Below, piece after piece: positions 34,701 through 44,103 of a stretch of 53,127 nucleotides of DNA. The DNA lies in NCBI GenBank assembly GCA_017427485.1, contig JAFRSR010000203.1, positions 1 through 53,127 of the forward strand. The letters are read 5' to 3'. The notes under the pieces were generated by a model that did not search any database, was not told where the DNA came from, and saw only the letters and a list, made by a program, of their open reading frames with translations. Made by a program: the position numbers and the translations under genes. How positions within the stretch are numbered: the stretch's first letter is position 1; each line of letters starts with the position of its first letter. This DNA comes from Kiritimatiellia bacterium. Its GTDB lineage: Bacteria; Verrucomicrobiota; Kiritimatiellia; RFP12; UBA1067.

Positions 34701-37700
34701 TCTTGCTGGTGATCAGGGCGCGCGGACGGTCCGAGCCGCCGGTCGTGTCGGTGTAGTTCACGTCGAACTGCGCGCCGTTCTTGACGGTGATCGTGCCGTT
34801 GTCCATGCCCGCCGCACCCGTGACGGCGTCGTCGCCGATCTTCACCGTGCCGCCCTCGACGTCGATATTGGGCGTCTCGGCGAGCACGCCCGCCTCGAGC
34901 GTGAGCGTGCCCGTGCCCTGCTTCACGAGCCGCTTGGACGCGATCGAGCCCGTGCCGCCGAGCGTGTAGTCCTCGGCCGCGTCGAACCTCACCTGCTCCG
35001 TCGCGACGCTCTCCGGCACCTGCACGGACGCGACCTTCGTCGCCTCATGTCCGTCGAAGAGGGCCGACCATGCGGGATTGAACGCGACGGGCGAGCCCGC
35101 GCCGTTCTGCAGCCACGCGACGGACGTCCAGACGTCGCCCGACGTCTGCGGACGCCACACGCCCTCGCTGTAGGCGAACGGGTCGCTCACGCCGCCCGCC
35201 GCGCTCACGTTCTCGCTGTTCACGCTCGAGAAGCGGAAGTACCACGTCTCGCCAGTCGTGATGCCCGTCGCCGTGGCCGTCAGCGCGCCGGTCTCCGCGA
35301 CGACGCCCAGGTTCGTGGAGCCCGCCACCGTCGCGAACGCGGGGTCGGTGGACCATTCAAGCGTGACGGTCGCCGAATCCGCGCCCACGCCGAAGTTCAC
35401 GACCTCGCCCGTCACCCTCGCCGCGCCGCCGCCTTCCGCCGCGACGCCGTCGACGCGCACGAACGCCGCGTCCGCCGGCACGTCCGCCGCCGTCCAGATC
35501 TCGATCCTCGCCACCTCGTAGGCGAGGCTCGACATCCTCTCGCGCGTGTTCGCGTCGCCCATCCACGTGTAGTCGATGGACTTGCCTTGATGCGAGAAGT
35601 TGCCGATGCCGATTTCGTAACAGTCCGAACCGGTCCAGCGGTTGAACGCGAACATGACCATCGCTGGATTCGCCGCGCCGGGCGTGAAGCGGTGCACCTG
35701 CATGGTGCCATAGCCGCTCATGTTGTTCGAGCGCTTGTCGTTCCAGTCGCACCGGAACGTCTTGGCCGGCGCGTCGATAAGTCCGCTTGGATCGGTGCCG
35801 TACGTACTCGGCCAGAACTCGATCCAGCCGCGCACGTCGTTCGCGTCGGCGGAAGTCGACTCGACGCCGGGCATGTTCGTCTTCACGCGCAGGCGGCTCA
35901 CGACGCGCTGGTTGACGGTCGTGAGCGGGATGCCCACGTCGTCGAGCGTGCAGCTGCCGAACGCGTCCATCGACACCCAGATCCAGCGCGTCAGCCCGTG
36001 GTAGGCGTCGAGCGCGGTGTCCCTGCGCTTCAGCTCGATGTAGTAGCCGACGCGGGAGATGTTCGCCGTGGGCGCCGCGTCGTTCACGACGGAGTACGGC
36101 ACGTGGCCGAGCGTCGCCAGGCTGGTGCCGCCGTTCGCCGCGATGTCGAACACGCGGGCGCGCGTCATGCCCGCGAGGTACTCGGCGGGGACGTTGTTCT
36201 CGCAGCCGCTCGTCGTCTCGGTGACGGTCTCCTGCGCGCCGAGCTCGAATCCGGGATCGTCCGCGATCGCGCCGAGGATGGCGGCGCAGTAGACGTCCGC
36301 CATCTTGTCCTCGCCCGGCCAGTCGGGATGGAGGTTCGTCTCGGCGAGGAAGCTGCCGACGATGTAGTTGCCGCCCGCGTCGTAGCGGTAGCACGGCGTG
36401 TAGAGGTCGGCGAAGTACGTGCGCTTCGCGGGGAACATCGCGCTCGCGATGGCGTTGCTGATCGCCGCGTTGAACGCAACCACCTGCGCGTTCTTCGCCT
36501 CGCTGTACGCGATGTCCACCACCGCGCCCGCGATGAACTTCACGTGCGGCTTCTGGTTCAGCGCCTTCCACACGAGGTTCGTCCACACGGGGAACAGCTC
36601 CTCGGCGGTGGAGCCGTTGGCGTTGATGTCGTTCGTGCAGATCTTGGCGAGGATGAAATCGACGTCGCCCGCGCAGTCGAGCATCGTCTCGATCGCGTCG
36701 ATCGTGCCGCCGCCGTTCTTCGTGACGAGGCGCTGCCCGCTGATGCCGGAGTGCCACACCCACTCGTCGGGCATCACCGCGCCGCAGATGTCGGCGCTGT
36801 GGACGTTCCAGTGGCCCTTCGCGACGGGCGCGTACCCGGCGGCGGCGAGCTTCTTCATGAGGCCGGTGCGCCAGTTGCCGTAGGACGTGTCGCTGCCCTG
36901 CGTGATGGAGTCGCCCGTGCAGAGGATGTTGATGCGCTGCTTCGGCGCGGCGTAGTCGAGGTCGAGCCAGAGGCGTCCGCCGCCCGCCTCGAGGTTCTCG
37001 GCCCACACCTTCACGTCCGCGCCCTGCGCGCTCGACGCGTCGAAGATCGCGTTGAGCGCGGCGGCGTCCATGTCGAGCGCGCCGTGGTCCCACGTCATCA
37101 GCAGGAAGCGCCCCTTCGTGTTCGCCGCGTACTTGGGCGCGAGCGCGATCTTCGCGCCCGAGGCGAACGTGGGCGGCGCGACGAGCCGGAAGGTGAACTT
37201 CGTGGGATCGTAGACGAGCTTACCGGTGGCGCCCATGTCAAGCGTGGAGAGGTAGAAGCCGCCCACCTCCGGGAAGGTGGCCGTGCCGTCCATGAGAAGC
37301 GTCGTGGTGGGGAGCGAGACGGGATCGTAGCCGACGTACGTGAACGTCGGGGTCGCGCCGTCGGGGACGAGGATCGTGCTGCCGGCGAGCGACGCGGCGG
37401 GCGTCCCGTCCTTCGCCCAGTTGCCGACGGCGGCGAACGCCGCGTCCGTCGCGCCCGTCCAGGCGTAGTCCGCCATGCCGGCGCGCGTGGGCGTTGCCGC
37501 GTACTTCACCCAGAAGTCGATGCGGATGAAGGAGTAGGCGTGGCCGGAGATGTTGGCCGCGTCGCTGGTGGTGCTGCCGTAGACGAACGTCCAGTCGAGC
37601 GACTTGGACGTCGTATAGCCGCCCGCGCCGTAGTTGGCGAGCGTCCCCATGCCGATCGCGTTGTTGGCCCCCGAGGTGTTGCCCCAGTTGCTGTAGCCGA

Positions 37701-40700
37701 AGAGCGTTTCATACGCCGGGAATGCGTTGGCGTCCGCGAACTTGCGGAAGACCTGGAAGCTGCCGTGGCCGTTCGCGCCGGAGGTGTTCAGCGTGTCGTT
37801 GATGCCATACGCGTTTTTCCACGGCTCAGACGCCACGTCATCCCCCGTTCTGTCGCTGCCGTTGTAACTGCCCGGCCCCCACTCGATGTAGCCCTCCACC
37901 GTATCGTCGTCCGCCGCCACCTGCGAGATGCCGCCGAAGTTGCTCCACACGTGGAGCTTCGTGACGGACTGCTGCTTGCGCTGCGCGTACGTGACGGGGA
38001 ACGCGACGTCCGCCCACGTGGGGCCGGGCGCGTCCATGTCCACCCACAGCGCCTGCAGCGCGCCCGTGTCCCTGCGCACGAGCTCGATGTAGTAGCCCGC
38101 CCTCTCGATGCCGGTCTCCTGCATCGCCGGGGCATAGGCGTAGGGAATCGCGTAGAGGTCCTGCGCGTATCCCTGCGAGGACGTCGGCTCGATGGACCTG
38201 ACGCGCGTGAACCCGGCCAAGTAGGCGGCCGGGACGTTGTTCTCCGCGCCGAGCGTGACCGTCGGACGCGTCCAGGACGAAGGATTGTTCTTGCCGTTCG
38301 CCGTCGCGAGCGTCACCAGCTTCGCCTTGATCGCCGCCGCCACCGCGTCGCACTGTGCCTGCGTCTGCGACGAGGTGATGAGTCCGGCGACGTCGACCGC
38401 CTCCACGTCCGCCTCCGTGCCGCACCACGCCGCGATGTCCGCGTTGAGCGCCGCCGACCCGCCGGGGATCGTGCAGGCGAGGACGGTCGTCATCGGGAGC
38501 GCCGCCTTGATGCGCGTCACGGCGTTGGTGTAGTTCGCGAAAATCCTGTCGTCCGCCACGCCGTCGGCCGCGTCTCTGTCGCCGCACAGGAGCACGGTGA
38601 AGTCAGGCTCGCCCGCGGCGGCGCAGTACGTCTCGAGTCCTTCGAGAAGACCGGCGCGGGTGGCGGAGGTCTTGAGCGCAAGGTCGGCCACCCCCGCGTG
38701 GCGCTTCCACGCCTCGTTGGCGGTACAGAGCCCGCTCGCGTTCGCCGTGCGCCAGCCGGTCATCGTGACGTTCCACCCCTCCTGCGCGAGGAGCGCGCCG
38801 AGCGAAGAACGGTAGCAGTTTCCGTTCGCGCCATACACGAGCGTGCCGCCCACATTCCAGATCTTGATCGGATTCAGCTCCGTGACCGCCGGCGGCACCG
38901 TGTGCAGCGTCACGGTGCCGGACTCGAACGTCACGTAGCTGTCGTAGGGGCATCCCGTCACGGCTACGCCGCCCGCGCCCGTGTGCGTGATCGCGCCGGC
39001 GGAGAGGAGCGTCACGTCCGTGCCCGCGGCAGGGGCGGACGCGCCCGAGTAGAGATCGGTCAGGTCGAACGTCAGCGTCGCCGCGATGTCGAGCGTTCCG
39101 GCCATCGTGCCGAACGGAAGCGGCTTCGTATAGGTCGATGCGGCCGTGACGCTCAACTTGCTCTTCGCGCTGTCGAGAAGAGTGCCGCCCTCGTCGATCG
39201 TCAACTTCGTCACCTTGAACGGCGTGGCGTTCGTGCACCTGGTCATGTCGAGCGTCCCGCCCGCGTGGATCGTCACGGGGACGGATTGCGACGAGATCGC
39301 CTTCTCCGGTACGGCACCCGAACTGCGCGACGAGCTCATCACCACGGTACCGCCGAAGATCTCCGCGCCGCCGTCCATGCGCTGGTCGGTGTGGTTGTTC
39401 GCGATCGTGAGCGTGCCCGCGCCCATCTTGACGAGTTTGGGATACGTGCCGTTGCTGGTGATCGGCGGATAGATGAAGACGTTCCCCGTCTCGTTGGAGA
39501 CCAGCACCGTATCCGCCACGTAGACCCACCTGACGTCGTTTATCCGCCCCACTTCGCCGGAGCCGAGGATGCTGAGATCCTGCATCCGCGTGCACTGGTA
39601 TCCCTCTTCGAAATAGCCGCCGTTCGTGAGGGTGATCGACTTCACGTTGGTCGCATTTGCCGGACTGTTGCCGTTGGTAGACTGGCGGAAACGGGAATTG
39701 GCGCCGTCAATGAGGAAATCCACGTCCGTGAGGTTCACGGCGTTCCTGTGGAAGTGGACGACGCCGCTCGTGACGTGGACCGTTCCGGGCGTGCTGCCGG
39801 ACGTGTTGCAGATCCAGAAGGACTTGCCGGAGTTCAAGGCGAGCGTGAGCGTGTGGCCGTTCAGCTGCAGCGTGGTCGCAGGGTAGTTGGGCGCGATGAG
39901 GCCCTGGCTGCCGCCGGTGACCTTCGCGTCCGCCGTCAGCTCGAGGCCGTACATCTGCGAGACGTTGTTGCCCACGTCGCCGCCCGTGTTGCGCAGCGCG
40001 CCGTTGCCGTCGGGGCCTGTTCCGGCGATCTTGTAGCGGACGGCGTTCCCGCTCCCGCGGCCGGACACGTCAAGCGCCGCTCCGTCCTTCACCTCCACCG
40101 TCATGCCGTTGTTCCCAAAGACCGTCGTCGTGCCATACTGCACGAGGCCCTCCGCCACCGTGGCGCCGGCCAGGCTCGACAGCACGCACGACAGGACGAG
40201 CGTGCCGGGGCCGTCCTTGACGAGGTGCGCTGCGGCGCTGAACGGGGCAGAGAGGTTAAGGACGCTGGTCGCGTTCGCCGAAACGGTGACGCGGAACGTG
40301 CCCGAATCGCCCGTCACCGAGATGTTCCGCGCGGCGAAGTCGGCACAGTCCGCCACGTGCAGGGCGTGTCCGTTGAGGTTCACCGTGCCGCCTTCGGCGA
40401 TGCCGTCCTTCAGGTCGGCCCACTCGGTGTCGGCGGAAAGCGCCACGTACTGCGGCAGGCCCGCGCCGGCGGGCGCGCCGGACGACGAGCCGACGAGTTG
40501 CGGCGACACGGAGACGACCCACGCCTGACGTGCAGCCGCCGCGCCCATCGTGAAGTTGGTCGTTGTCACGTTCTCGTACACCACGCCGTTCGCGCGGTCG
40601 AAGAGCGCGCCCTTCCCCGCGGCGGTCTGCACCGGCACGAGGTCGCGCACCACAAGGCCGCCGTCCTTCACCAGCATCGAGTCGAAGCGGAACTTCGCGT

Positions 40701-42267
40701 TGTTCGAGTCCCCTCGGTGAGCGCCGAACACGCAGAGGTCGATGAGCGGAAAGGCCGTGAGGTTTTCCGTGTTGACGGCCGTGACGCCGCCGCCTTCAAG
40801 CGAGACCTTGCCGCCGGCTATGATGCGGCAGCGGTAGTCGGTTCCAGCCGCAGGGGGGATTCCGGCGAACGTGGCACCGCTGCCGTGGAAGCGGAAGGTG
40901 TCTGACTGCATGTTGAAGAGGTAGGCGTTGCCGCTCCAGTGCTGGCCGAAAAATACCTTTGAATGCTCGTATGTGACGTCGCCGAAGCGGAGATCCGTCG
41001 TCGTGTCGGTGCCGGGCACGTAGTCGAGGCGAACCATCTGCGTGCCGACGGACGTGATGGAAACGAGTTCCGAGGCGTAGGGCAGCTCGCCCGTCTTCGC
41101 GAGGAAGAAGCGGAAATAGACGCCGTCCGCCTTCAGCGCGGCGGGGAGCGTGTAGACGTAGGACGTCGCATCGGCGGCGATCGTCGCGACTTCCGCGAAG
41201 TTGTCCCAGGCGTTCTTCCGGTCCTCGCAGTCGGTTGCGCCGTACGCGACATAGAGCTTGTGCGGTTCGGCGCCGAGGTTGGCGAAGGAGAGCGTCACCG
41301 CGTCGGCCGTCGCGGGAGCGACGGAGATGGCGGGACGGAAGCGGAACGTGGGCGTCTCGTCCATCACGCGGCCGAACCGGCCCTGCGGTAGCTCGTCGCC
41401 CGTCTGGAACGGCGTCGCCGTCTGGTTCGGGTAAAAGACGTCATGCACCTGGTCGTAGAGGCCGACGTCCCCCGCCGCATTCGCCGCCGGCACGAAGTCG
41501 AAGAGCGGCGTGTAGCTGGCGGCGATCTTCATGCGGTAGAACGTGTAGGCGCCGGCATGTCCGCCAGAGTAGTCGGAGAAGATCGCGAAACTGTTGCCGA
41601 CGGACCCCTGCCGGCTGATGTTCTTGCGCGCCTCCGATCCGCCGCCCGTGAGCGTCAGGTAGTTAGACGGATCGATCACCAGCCGGTAGTCCGTGTTCGC
41701 GGCAGGCGTGATGCCGGAGACGGCCTGGGGCGAGCTGCCGTAGAACCTGAACTCGCCGCCCTGCAGGATGAACAGGTATTGGCTGCCACCCCACTTCTGC
41801 CCGAAGAACGTCTTGTCGTTCGCGATGGCTCCGGTCTTGAAACGGAAATCCATGATCCAGATGTTTGTGGCCGCCATGCCGGTGCTGATCCACTGCGCGC
41901 CGGTCGACGTGATGGACGAGAACTCCCTCGCCATGTGGACGCCGACAGTCTGCATCAGGAAGAAGCGCATCGGCCGTCCGTCGCGCAGCGCGGCCGGGAC
42001 TTCATACGTGAACGAAGTCTGGTCGCAGGCGATGTCGGCGATCTTCTCGAAGGAGTCCCACTTCGCCTTGTCGTCGCCGCCGTCCGTCGCGCCGTGTGCG
42101 AGGAACAGCTCGTAGTCGAGCTCGTCGACGCCGCCGAACGCGAGCGTGACCGCGTTGTCGGTCTGCTCCGACACGCACACCGTGCGCGCGGCGTGCGCGC
42201 CACAGGCAATTCCCACCGCAAACGCCAGCGCGGCGGCGGCCTTGACCGTCGATTTAATCATGGACAT
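31711..42267 (-). CDS. giant exported protein: PATR repeats, two SGNH-like domains, PA14-like modules
   Basis: The 3518-residue protein has a signal peptide (SMIKSTVKAAAALAFAVGIACGAHA). Two copies of a beta-sandwich module follow (about 28-305 and 306-590; compare VTLAFGGVDELDYELFLAHG with VTLSFANLGAEPHKLYVAYG). PATR-type beta-solenoid follows, then a degenerate SGNH domain near 1132-1330 where GDS reads GGT. After a sandwich domain comes an intact SGNH hydrolase near 1775-2010, with CTGDSITQG, ICTNDIN and NLHPDWPG. A second copy of the sandwich (NNVPAEYLAGMTRARV) and a long beta-solenoid follow. Two PA14-like modules (about 3030-3360) precede the end RAVIIIR. It probably deacetylates or binds glycans at the surface. 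AAGGA lies 6 nt before the ATG. Confidence 0.8.
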   Translation of the reverse strand: MSMIKSTVKAAAALAFAVGIACGAHAARTVCVSEQTDNAVTLAFGGVDELDYELFLAHGATDGGDDKAKWDSFEKIADIACDQTSFTYEVPAALRDGRPMRFFLMQTVGVHMAREFSSITSTGAQWISTGMAATNIWIMDFRFKTGAIANDKTFFGQKWGGSQYLFILQGGEFRFYGSSPQAVSGITPAANTDYRLVIDPSNYLTLTGGGSEARKNISRQGSVGNSFAIFSDYSGGHAGAYTFYRMKIAASYTPLFDFVPAANAAGDVGLYDQVHDVFYPNQTATPFQTGDELPQGRFGRVMDETPTFRFRPAISVAPATADAVTLSFANLGAEPHKLYVAYGATDCEDRKNAWDNFAEVATIAADATSYVYTLPAALKADGVYFRFFLAKTGELPYASELVSITSVGTQMVRLDYVPGTDTTTDLRFGDVTYEHSKVFFGQHWSGNAYLFNMQSDTFRFHGSGATFAGIPPAAGTDYRCRIIAGGKVSLEGGGVTAVNTENLTAFPLIDLCVFGAHRGDSNNAKFRFDSMLVKDGGLVVRDLVPVQTAAGKGALFDRANGVVYENVTTTNFTMGAAAARQAWVVSVSPQLVGSSSGAPAGAGLPQYVALSADTEWADLKDGIAEGGTVNLNGHALHVADCADFAARNISVTGDSGTFRVTVSANATSVLNLSAPFSAAAHLVKDGPGTLVLSCVLSSLAGATVAEGLVQYGTTTVFGNNGMTVEVKDGAALDVSGRGSGNAVRYKIAGTGPDGNGALRNTGGDVGNNVSQMYGLELTADAKVTGGSQGLIAPNYPATTLQLNGHTLTLALNSGKSFWICNTSGSTPGTVHVTSGVVHFHRNAVNLTDVDFLIDGANSRFRQSTNGNSPANATNVKSITLTNGGYFEEGYQCTRMQDLSILGSGEVGRINDVRWVYVADTVLVSNETGNVFIYPPITSNGTYPKLVKMGAGTLTIANNHTDQRMDGGAEIFGGTVVMSSSRSSGAVPEKAISSQSVPVTIHAGGTLDMTRCTNATPFKVTKLTIDEGGTLLDSAKSKLSVTAASTYTKPLPFGTMAGTLDIAATLTFDLTDLYSGASAPAAGTDVTLLSAGAITHTGAGGVAVTGCPYDSYVTFESGTVTLHTVPPAVTELNPIKIWNVGGTLVYGANGNCYRSSLGALLAQEGWNVTMTGWRTANASGLCTANEAWKRHAGVADLALKTSATRAGLLEGLETYCAAAGEPDFTVLLCGDRDAADGVADDRIFANYTNAVTRIKAALPMTTVLACTIPGGSAALNADIAAWCGTEADVEAVDVAGLITSSQTQAQCDAVAAAIKAKLVTLATANGKNNPSSWTRPTVTLGAENNVPAAYLAGFTRVRSIEPTSSQGYAQDLYAIPYAYAPAMQETGIERAGYYIELVRRDTGALQALWVDMDAPGPTWADVAFPVTYAQRKQQSVTKLHVWSNFGGISQVAADDDTVEGYIEWGPGSYNGSDRTGDDVASEPWKNAYGINDTLNTSGANGHGSFQVFRKFADANAFPAYETLFGYSNWGNTSGANNAIGMGTLANYGAGGYTTSKSLDWTFVYGSTTSDAANISGHAYSFIRIDFWVKYAATPTRAGMADYAWTGATDAAFAAVGNWAKDGTPAASLAGSTILVPDGATPTFTYVGYDPVSLPTTTLLMDGTATFPEVGGFYLSTLDMGATGKLVYDPTKFTFRLVAPPTFASGAKIALAPKYAANTKGRFLLMTWDHGALDMDAAALNAIFDASSAQGADVKVWAENLEAGGGRLWLDLDYAAPKQRINILCTGDSITQGSDTSYGNWRTGLMKKLAAAGYAPVAKGHWNVHSADICGAVMPDEWVWHSGISGQRLVTKNGGGTIDAIETMLDCAGDVDFILAKICTNDINANGSTAEELFPVWTNLVWKALNQKPHVKFIAGAVVDIAYSEAKNAQVVAFNAAISNAIASAMFPAKRTYFADLYTPCYRYDAGGNYIVGSFLAETNLHPDWPGEDKMADVYCAAILGAIADDPGFELGAQETVTETTSGCENNVPAEYLAGMTRARVFDIAANGGTSLATLGHVPYSVVNDAAPTANISRVGYYIELKRRDTALDAYHGLTRWIWVSMDAFGSCTLDDVGIPLTTVNQRVVSRLRVKTNMPGVESTSADANDVRGWIEFWPSTYGTDPSGLIDAPAKTFRCDWNDKRSNNMSGYGTMQVHRFTPGAANPAMVMFAFNRWTGSDCYEIGIGNFSHQGKSIDYTWMGDANTRERMSSLAYEVARIEIWTAADVPADAAFVRVDGVAAEGGGAARVTGEVVNFGVGADSATVTLEWSTDPAFATVAGSTNLGVVAETGALTATATGITTGETWYFRFSSVNSENVSAAGGVSDPFAYSEGVWRPQTSGDVWTSVAWLQNGAGSPVAFNPAWSALFDGHEATKVASVQVPESVATEQVRFDAAEDYTLGGTGSIASKRLVKQGTGTLTLEAGVLAETPNIDVEGGTVKIGDDAVTGAAGMDNGTITVKNGAQFDVNYTDTTGGSDRPRALITSKKKFVIEGDGPDGQGALISSSTATAWNNALSGGVELTGDASIGGPGRLEIRKNAVTGPTNVALTVKMNRGYGFGVNTAISVGKVIIPDEGKMKFEGTSLTIDVPHGFDLYGVLKFYGGNGTWNVNAITAYGSNAQLGNDHSSTTAYIKAPLNVSAGATLTLLGGGTTVYSNGVVNAGTINRSNGNHYLHGDAVNVGNPLLKSNGNLYWYPWTVTGDSRAEVTGGQLWLSGRSDWGNAALAVTLTGGGSLVVGANNDGYGMPKFGKNKLSVTVASGHTGTLYLHSAASGSIDGMTVSGPLANFCSQGQNVKSKHGGPIVDVHMNDLVVSATTFQVGTVNGRGELTVTGENTHIATKGLFANWVSTNYYAGALTFRDGLLEVGSNGISEEWIDPMRTVFNMESGTLRATDSFYIGKAGMTASFGSPKKGGRVTFDLNGKTVTWGTGLNGASDVTLTGAGSFSPDRPGIQGVPTGKWTVNATGGVDLSNAAGFAGGLSLGENAAATLDIAGTSLVEFVAWTWHDNAWNIMRPRFAADVPMSSHVATSLTFFNRTASAIRDRKDGNGSGFNYFGEFYVSEAQAGTWTFNHYAKTHFGIMIDDTELSNPGANKDTTVTKALTAGWHKFMVSVYTGGNNPQIGPYSGADAIRYKAPGDTAYTVFDSTTVPMRMRQHLGARTSVRWRKYDHPGDNLGVYATCDESKFAARDTITNTLAALHASYATGVNAPNGGGVGRFDGYFKVEKENEGQWTFTGKYGNQIALDVDGRRLFAATANDAQVSARMTLTEGWHKFDVRVGNNATNTTATSGGMLTDADNNTCALMFRVGDGANHSFDERYLPIAYTTGVAQKFERPGLSGEIELAAGSSLTNAPQKGGWCPIYGTLKGTGTLSGPFRFTGEDNCWEVTGASRDISLNAVTFADADSNALAGLKKLEVTFDAKPTKGRYELSDALGLTAETVGDVALTVTDAAGNDYADIISLTVEDGKLRLANPSAIRAVIIIR

Positions 42268-42328
42268 AAGGCATCCTTTCTTGAAAACGGTTACTTAATT
42301 ATTGCAAAGCATGATCCAAGATGGCGTA

Positions 42329-42357
42329 ATCATACCATATCCCGGCCTCCCCCGCAA
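42329..42357 (-). promoter_or_regulatory. promoter of the giant protein gene
   Basis: On the minus strand TTGCGG (42357-42352) and TATGAT (42334-42329) are 17 bp apart with GATATGG before the -10. The sequence from the -10 onward, TATGATTACG, matches the core of the 16-bp repeats in the same intergenic region. Confidence 0.6.
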
Positions 42358-42461
42358 GCCGAATGTGACATTCCGGTGACATTCGGCACCGGCAACAACA
42401 ACTGTACGACATAGGGACGATAAAGACCCATCTGCAGTTCGCCCGCAAGTACACACATCCC

Positions 42462-42635
42462 GTTCCGCACCGTAATCTTGCCAATCGAAATCCCGCAATC
42501 TGTTCCGCACCGTAATCTTATCTCGGCCTCACTATCCCACGGCCCGCACCATAATTGTACGCCCACTCCCGCCATGTTCCGCATCGTAATATTATTGCTC
42601 CGTAATCCATGTCATGCTCCGCTCCGTAATCCTAC
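42462..42635. repeat. left array of GTTCCGCACCGTAATC repeats
   Basis: Clear copies start at 42462 and 42502. Degenerate copies lie at about 42541, 42576 and 42616, mostly 35-40 bp apart, with a partial copy near 42595. All read in the same direction on the plus strand. The rest of the 42268-42763 gap carries the giant gene's promoter and no supported gene. Confidence 0.75.
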
Positions 42636-42763
42636 CGATTATTCAAGTCTTCACCAGAAAACACCCATGCCAGATGGCAAGGGAACCCTCGCTCTTTCTG
42701 TTTAAGTACATGGCACCTACACGCCAAGGCCAGGTCGTGCGTTTCACTCAAGCAGGAAAGGCG

Positions 42764-43855
42764 TCAGGCTACGCGGCGACGAAGCAGCCAACAGATGACG
42801 TTCTTTGGAATACGCGGACAGCCGGGCTTACGCACGTAGCCTTCCCCGTTCACGGGAATGCAGTCGGGGTCGAGTCGTAGCGCGAGCGAGGCCTCAAGCG
42901 AAATGAGCGTCCCCTCGCATTGCCCCAGTATCTCCTGCGCGGTTTTGCGGGCACGGACCAGATTCGCCTGCAGACCGTCCGAAGCGACGACGGGAACCGC
43001 CGCCCGGGACGGGGCCGCATCGGCGGGGGCGGCATCGGCAGGCGTTTCCGCAGACGATGGTGCTGAAGCGACGGACATGGACCCGGGCGGCGGGTCGGGC
43101 GTGACGACTGCCGCCTCCGGCGCAGGCAGGAGCATCGCGGGCGGTACGGGCTCGCCCGAGCCACACGCCTGGCGGAACCGCTTCGCCAACGCCTTGTAGC
43201 GCATGATGGTTGAGTACTTCTCAAAGAGGTCGGGCGCCTCGCGTTGGAACAGGCGCTTGATGCCGCCCTTGCGCCCCACAATCCGCCCCTGTCCGTCGAA
43301 CCGGAGGGTATTGTCGACGAAGCACTCAAGGTCCTCCAGGAGCGAACCGAGCCGAAGCGCCGCCTCGGGCGAACCGCGCGCGGTATGAAGCGCCGCACGG
43401 ATCGCGTCAAAAGTCGGGCGCGGGTTCAGCGTGTGGTGCCTGCGTACCTCGCGCCGTGCGTCGGCGAGCTTCCGGCGCCGCTCGCGCTCCTTCTCGTAGT
43501 ACGTCGGACGTCGTAGTCTCTTGACAAAAAGCGAGAGCCGCCGATAGAGGAACGTCGCCAGCGTGTACACGCCGAAAAGTGCGGCTAGGGCCAAAAACAG
43601 GGACACCTTCTGTTCAAACGTGCGCGCGTTACGCCTGAAAAAACCCTCCAGCGTGCGCGGGACGTGCCCGATGGTGTGGCCGTTCTTGTACGCCTCGTAC
43701 CAGAACGTCCGCCGATAGCTCTCCGAGTCAAGACGCAGCACGTGCACGAGAAAGCCGTCTATGAGGCTCTCGAACGTGATCGGCGTGGGATCGGCAGGCG
43801 GCCGCATGACGCGGCAGCCCTTGCTTTCCAGATACTCTTCTACGGCTTTTCGCAT
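42764..43855 (-). CDS. unrecognised membrane protein flanked by inverted repeat arrays
   Basis: I do not recognise this 363-residue protein. Residues 84-104 (VSLFLALAALFGVYTLATFLY) form one membrane segment, followed by a basic coiled region (YYEKERERRRKLADARREVRRHH). A well-ordered block at about 177-230 includes CFVDNTLRFDGQGRIVGRKGG, IKRLF and YSTIMRYKALAKRFRQ. It looks like a conserved, possibly nucleic-acid-binding domain. An Ala/Pro-rich linker (about 233-290) leads to a C-terminal helix and basic end (WLLRRRVA). The N-terminal 80 residues carry no signal peptide. The gene stands alone between two arrays of one 16-bp repeat in opposite orientation (42462-42635 and 44010-44103). A repeat-like copy with a -10-type TAAGAT (43891-43886) precedes the start. 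Function unknown. Confidence 0.6.
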   Translation of the reverse strand: MRKAVEEYLESKGCRVMRPPADPTPITFESLIDGFLVHVLRLDSESYRRTFWYEAYKNGHTIGHVPRTLEGFFRRNARTFEQKVSLFLALAALFGVYTLATFLYRRLSLFVKRLRRPTYYEKERERRRKLADARREVRRHHTLNPRPTFDAIRAALHTARGSPEAALRLGSLLEDLECFVDNTLRFDGQGRIVGRKGGIKRLFQREAPDLFEKYSTIMRYKALAKRFRQACGSGEPVPPAMLLPAPEAAVVTPDPPPGSMSVASAPSSAETPADAAPADAAPSRAAVPVVASDGLQANLVRARKTAQEILGQCEGTLISLEASLALRLDPDCIPVNGEGYVRKPGCPRIPKNVICWLLRRRVA

Positions 43856-43885
43856 GTTGTGGCCCTTCTTTGTCCCGACGCCGTA

Positions 43886-43914
43886 ATCTTACCATGTTCG
43901 CCGCCAGGGGAATA
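43886..43914 (-). promoter_or_regulatory. weak promoter-like site of the membrane protein gene
   Basis: On the minus strand TAAGAT (43891-43886) is preceded by ATGG and followed by TACGGCG, as in the giant gene's promoter. The -35 candidate TATTCC is poor. Confidence 0.3.
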
Positions 43915-44009
43915 GAGGGTAAACTGTCAAAAGAATTCAACAGAAATGTAGCGAAATGGATACAAATGCGGCATGGCCGCGATCTTCTGTCGAAGGTGGC
44001 CATCTATGC

Positions 44010-44103
44010 GATTACGGTGCGGAACACCGAAGTGTAGTTGGGAATATGATTACGGTGCGGAACGGGAGAAGGGGCAAGACCCCGTAAGATTACGGTGCGG
44101 AAC
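44010..44103. repeat. right array of GATTACGGTGCGGAAC repeats
   Basis: Three exact copies of GATTACGGTGCGGAAC lie at 44010-44025, 44048-44063 and 44088-44103, 38 and 40 bp apart. They are the reverse complement of the left array, so the two arrays point away from the gene between them. Confidence 0.85.

Noticed and set aside
32101-40905. A plus-strand ORF of 2934 codons opposite the giant gene
   Set aside because: It is Arg/Val/His-rich without recognisable domains and mirrors the codon pattern of the minus-strand gene, which has a signal peptide, ribosome-binding site and clear domains. It is an antisense shadow caused by high GC.
42462-42635. CRISPR array
   Set aside because: Repeats are 16 bp, decay strongly, have variable spacing, and no cas gene is present. 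The reverse-oriented array on the other side of the gene is also unlike CRISPR.
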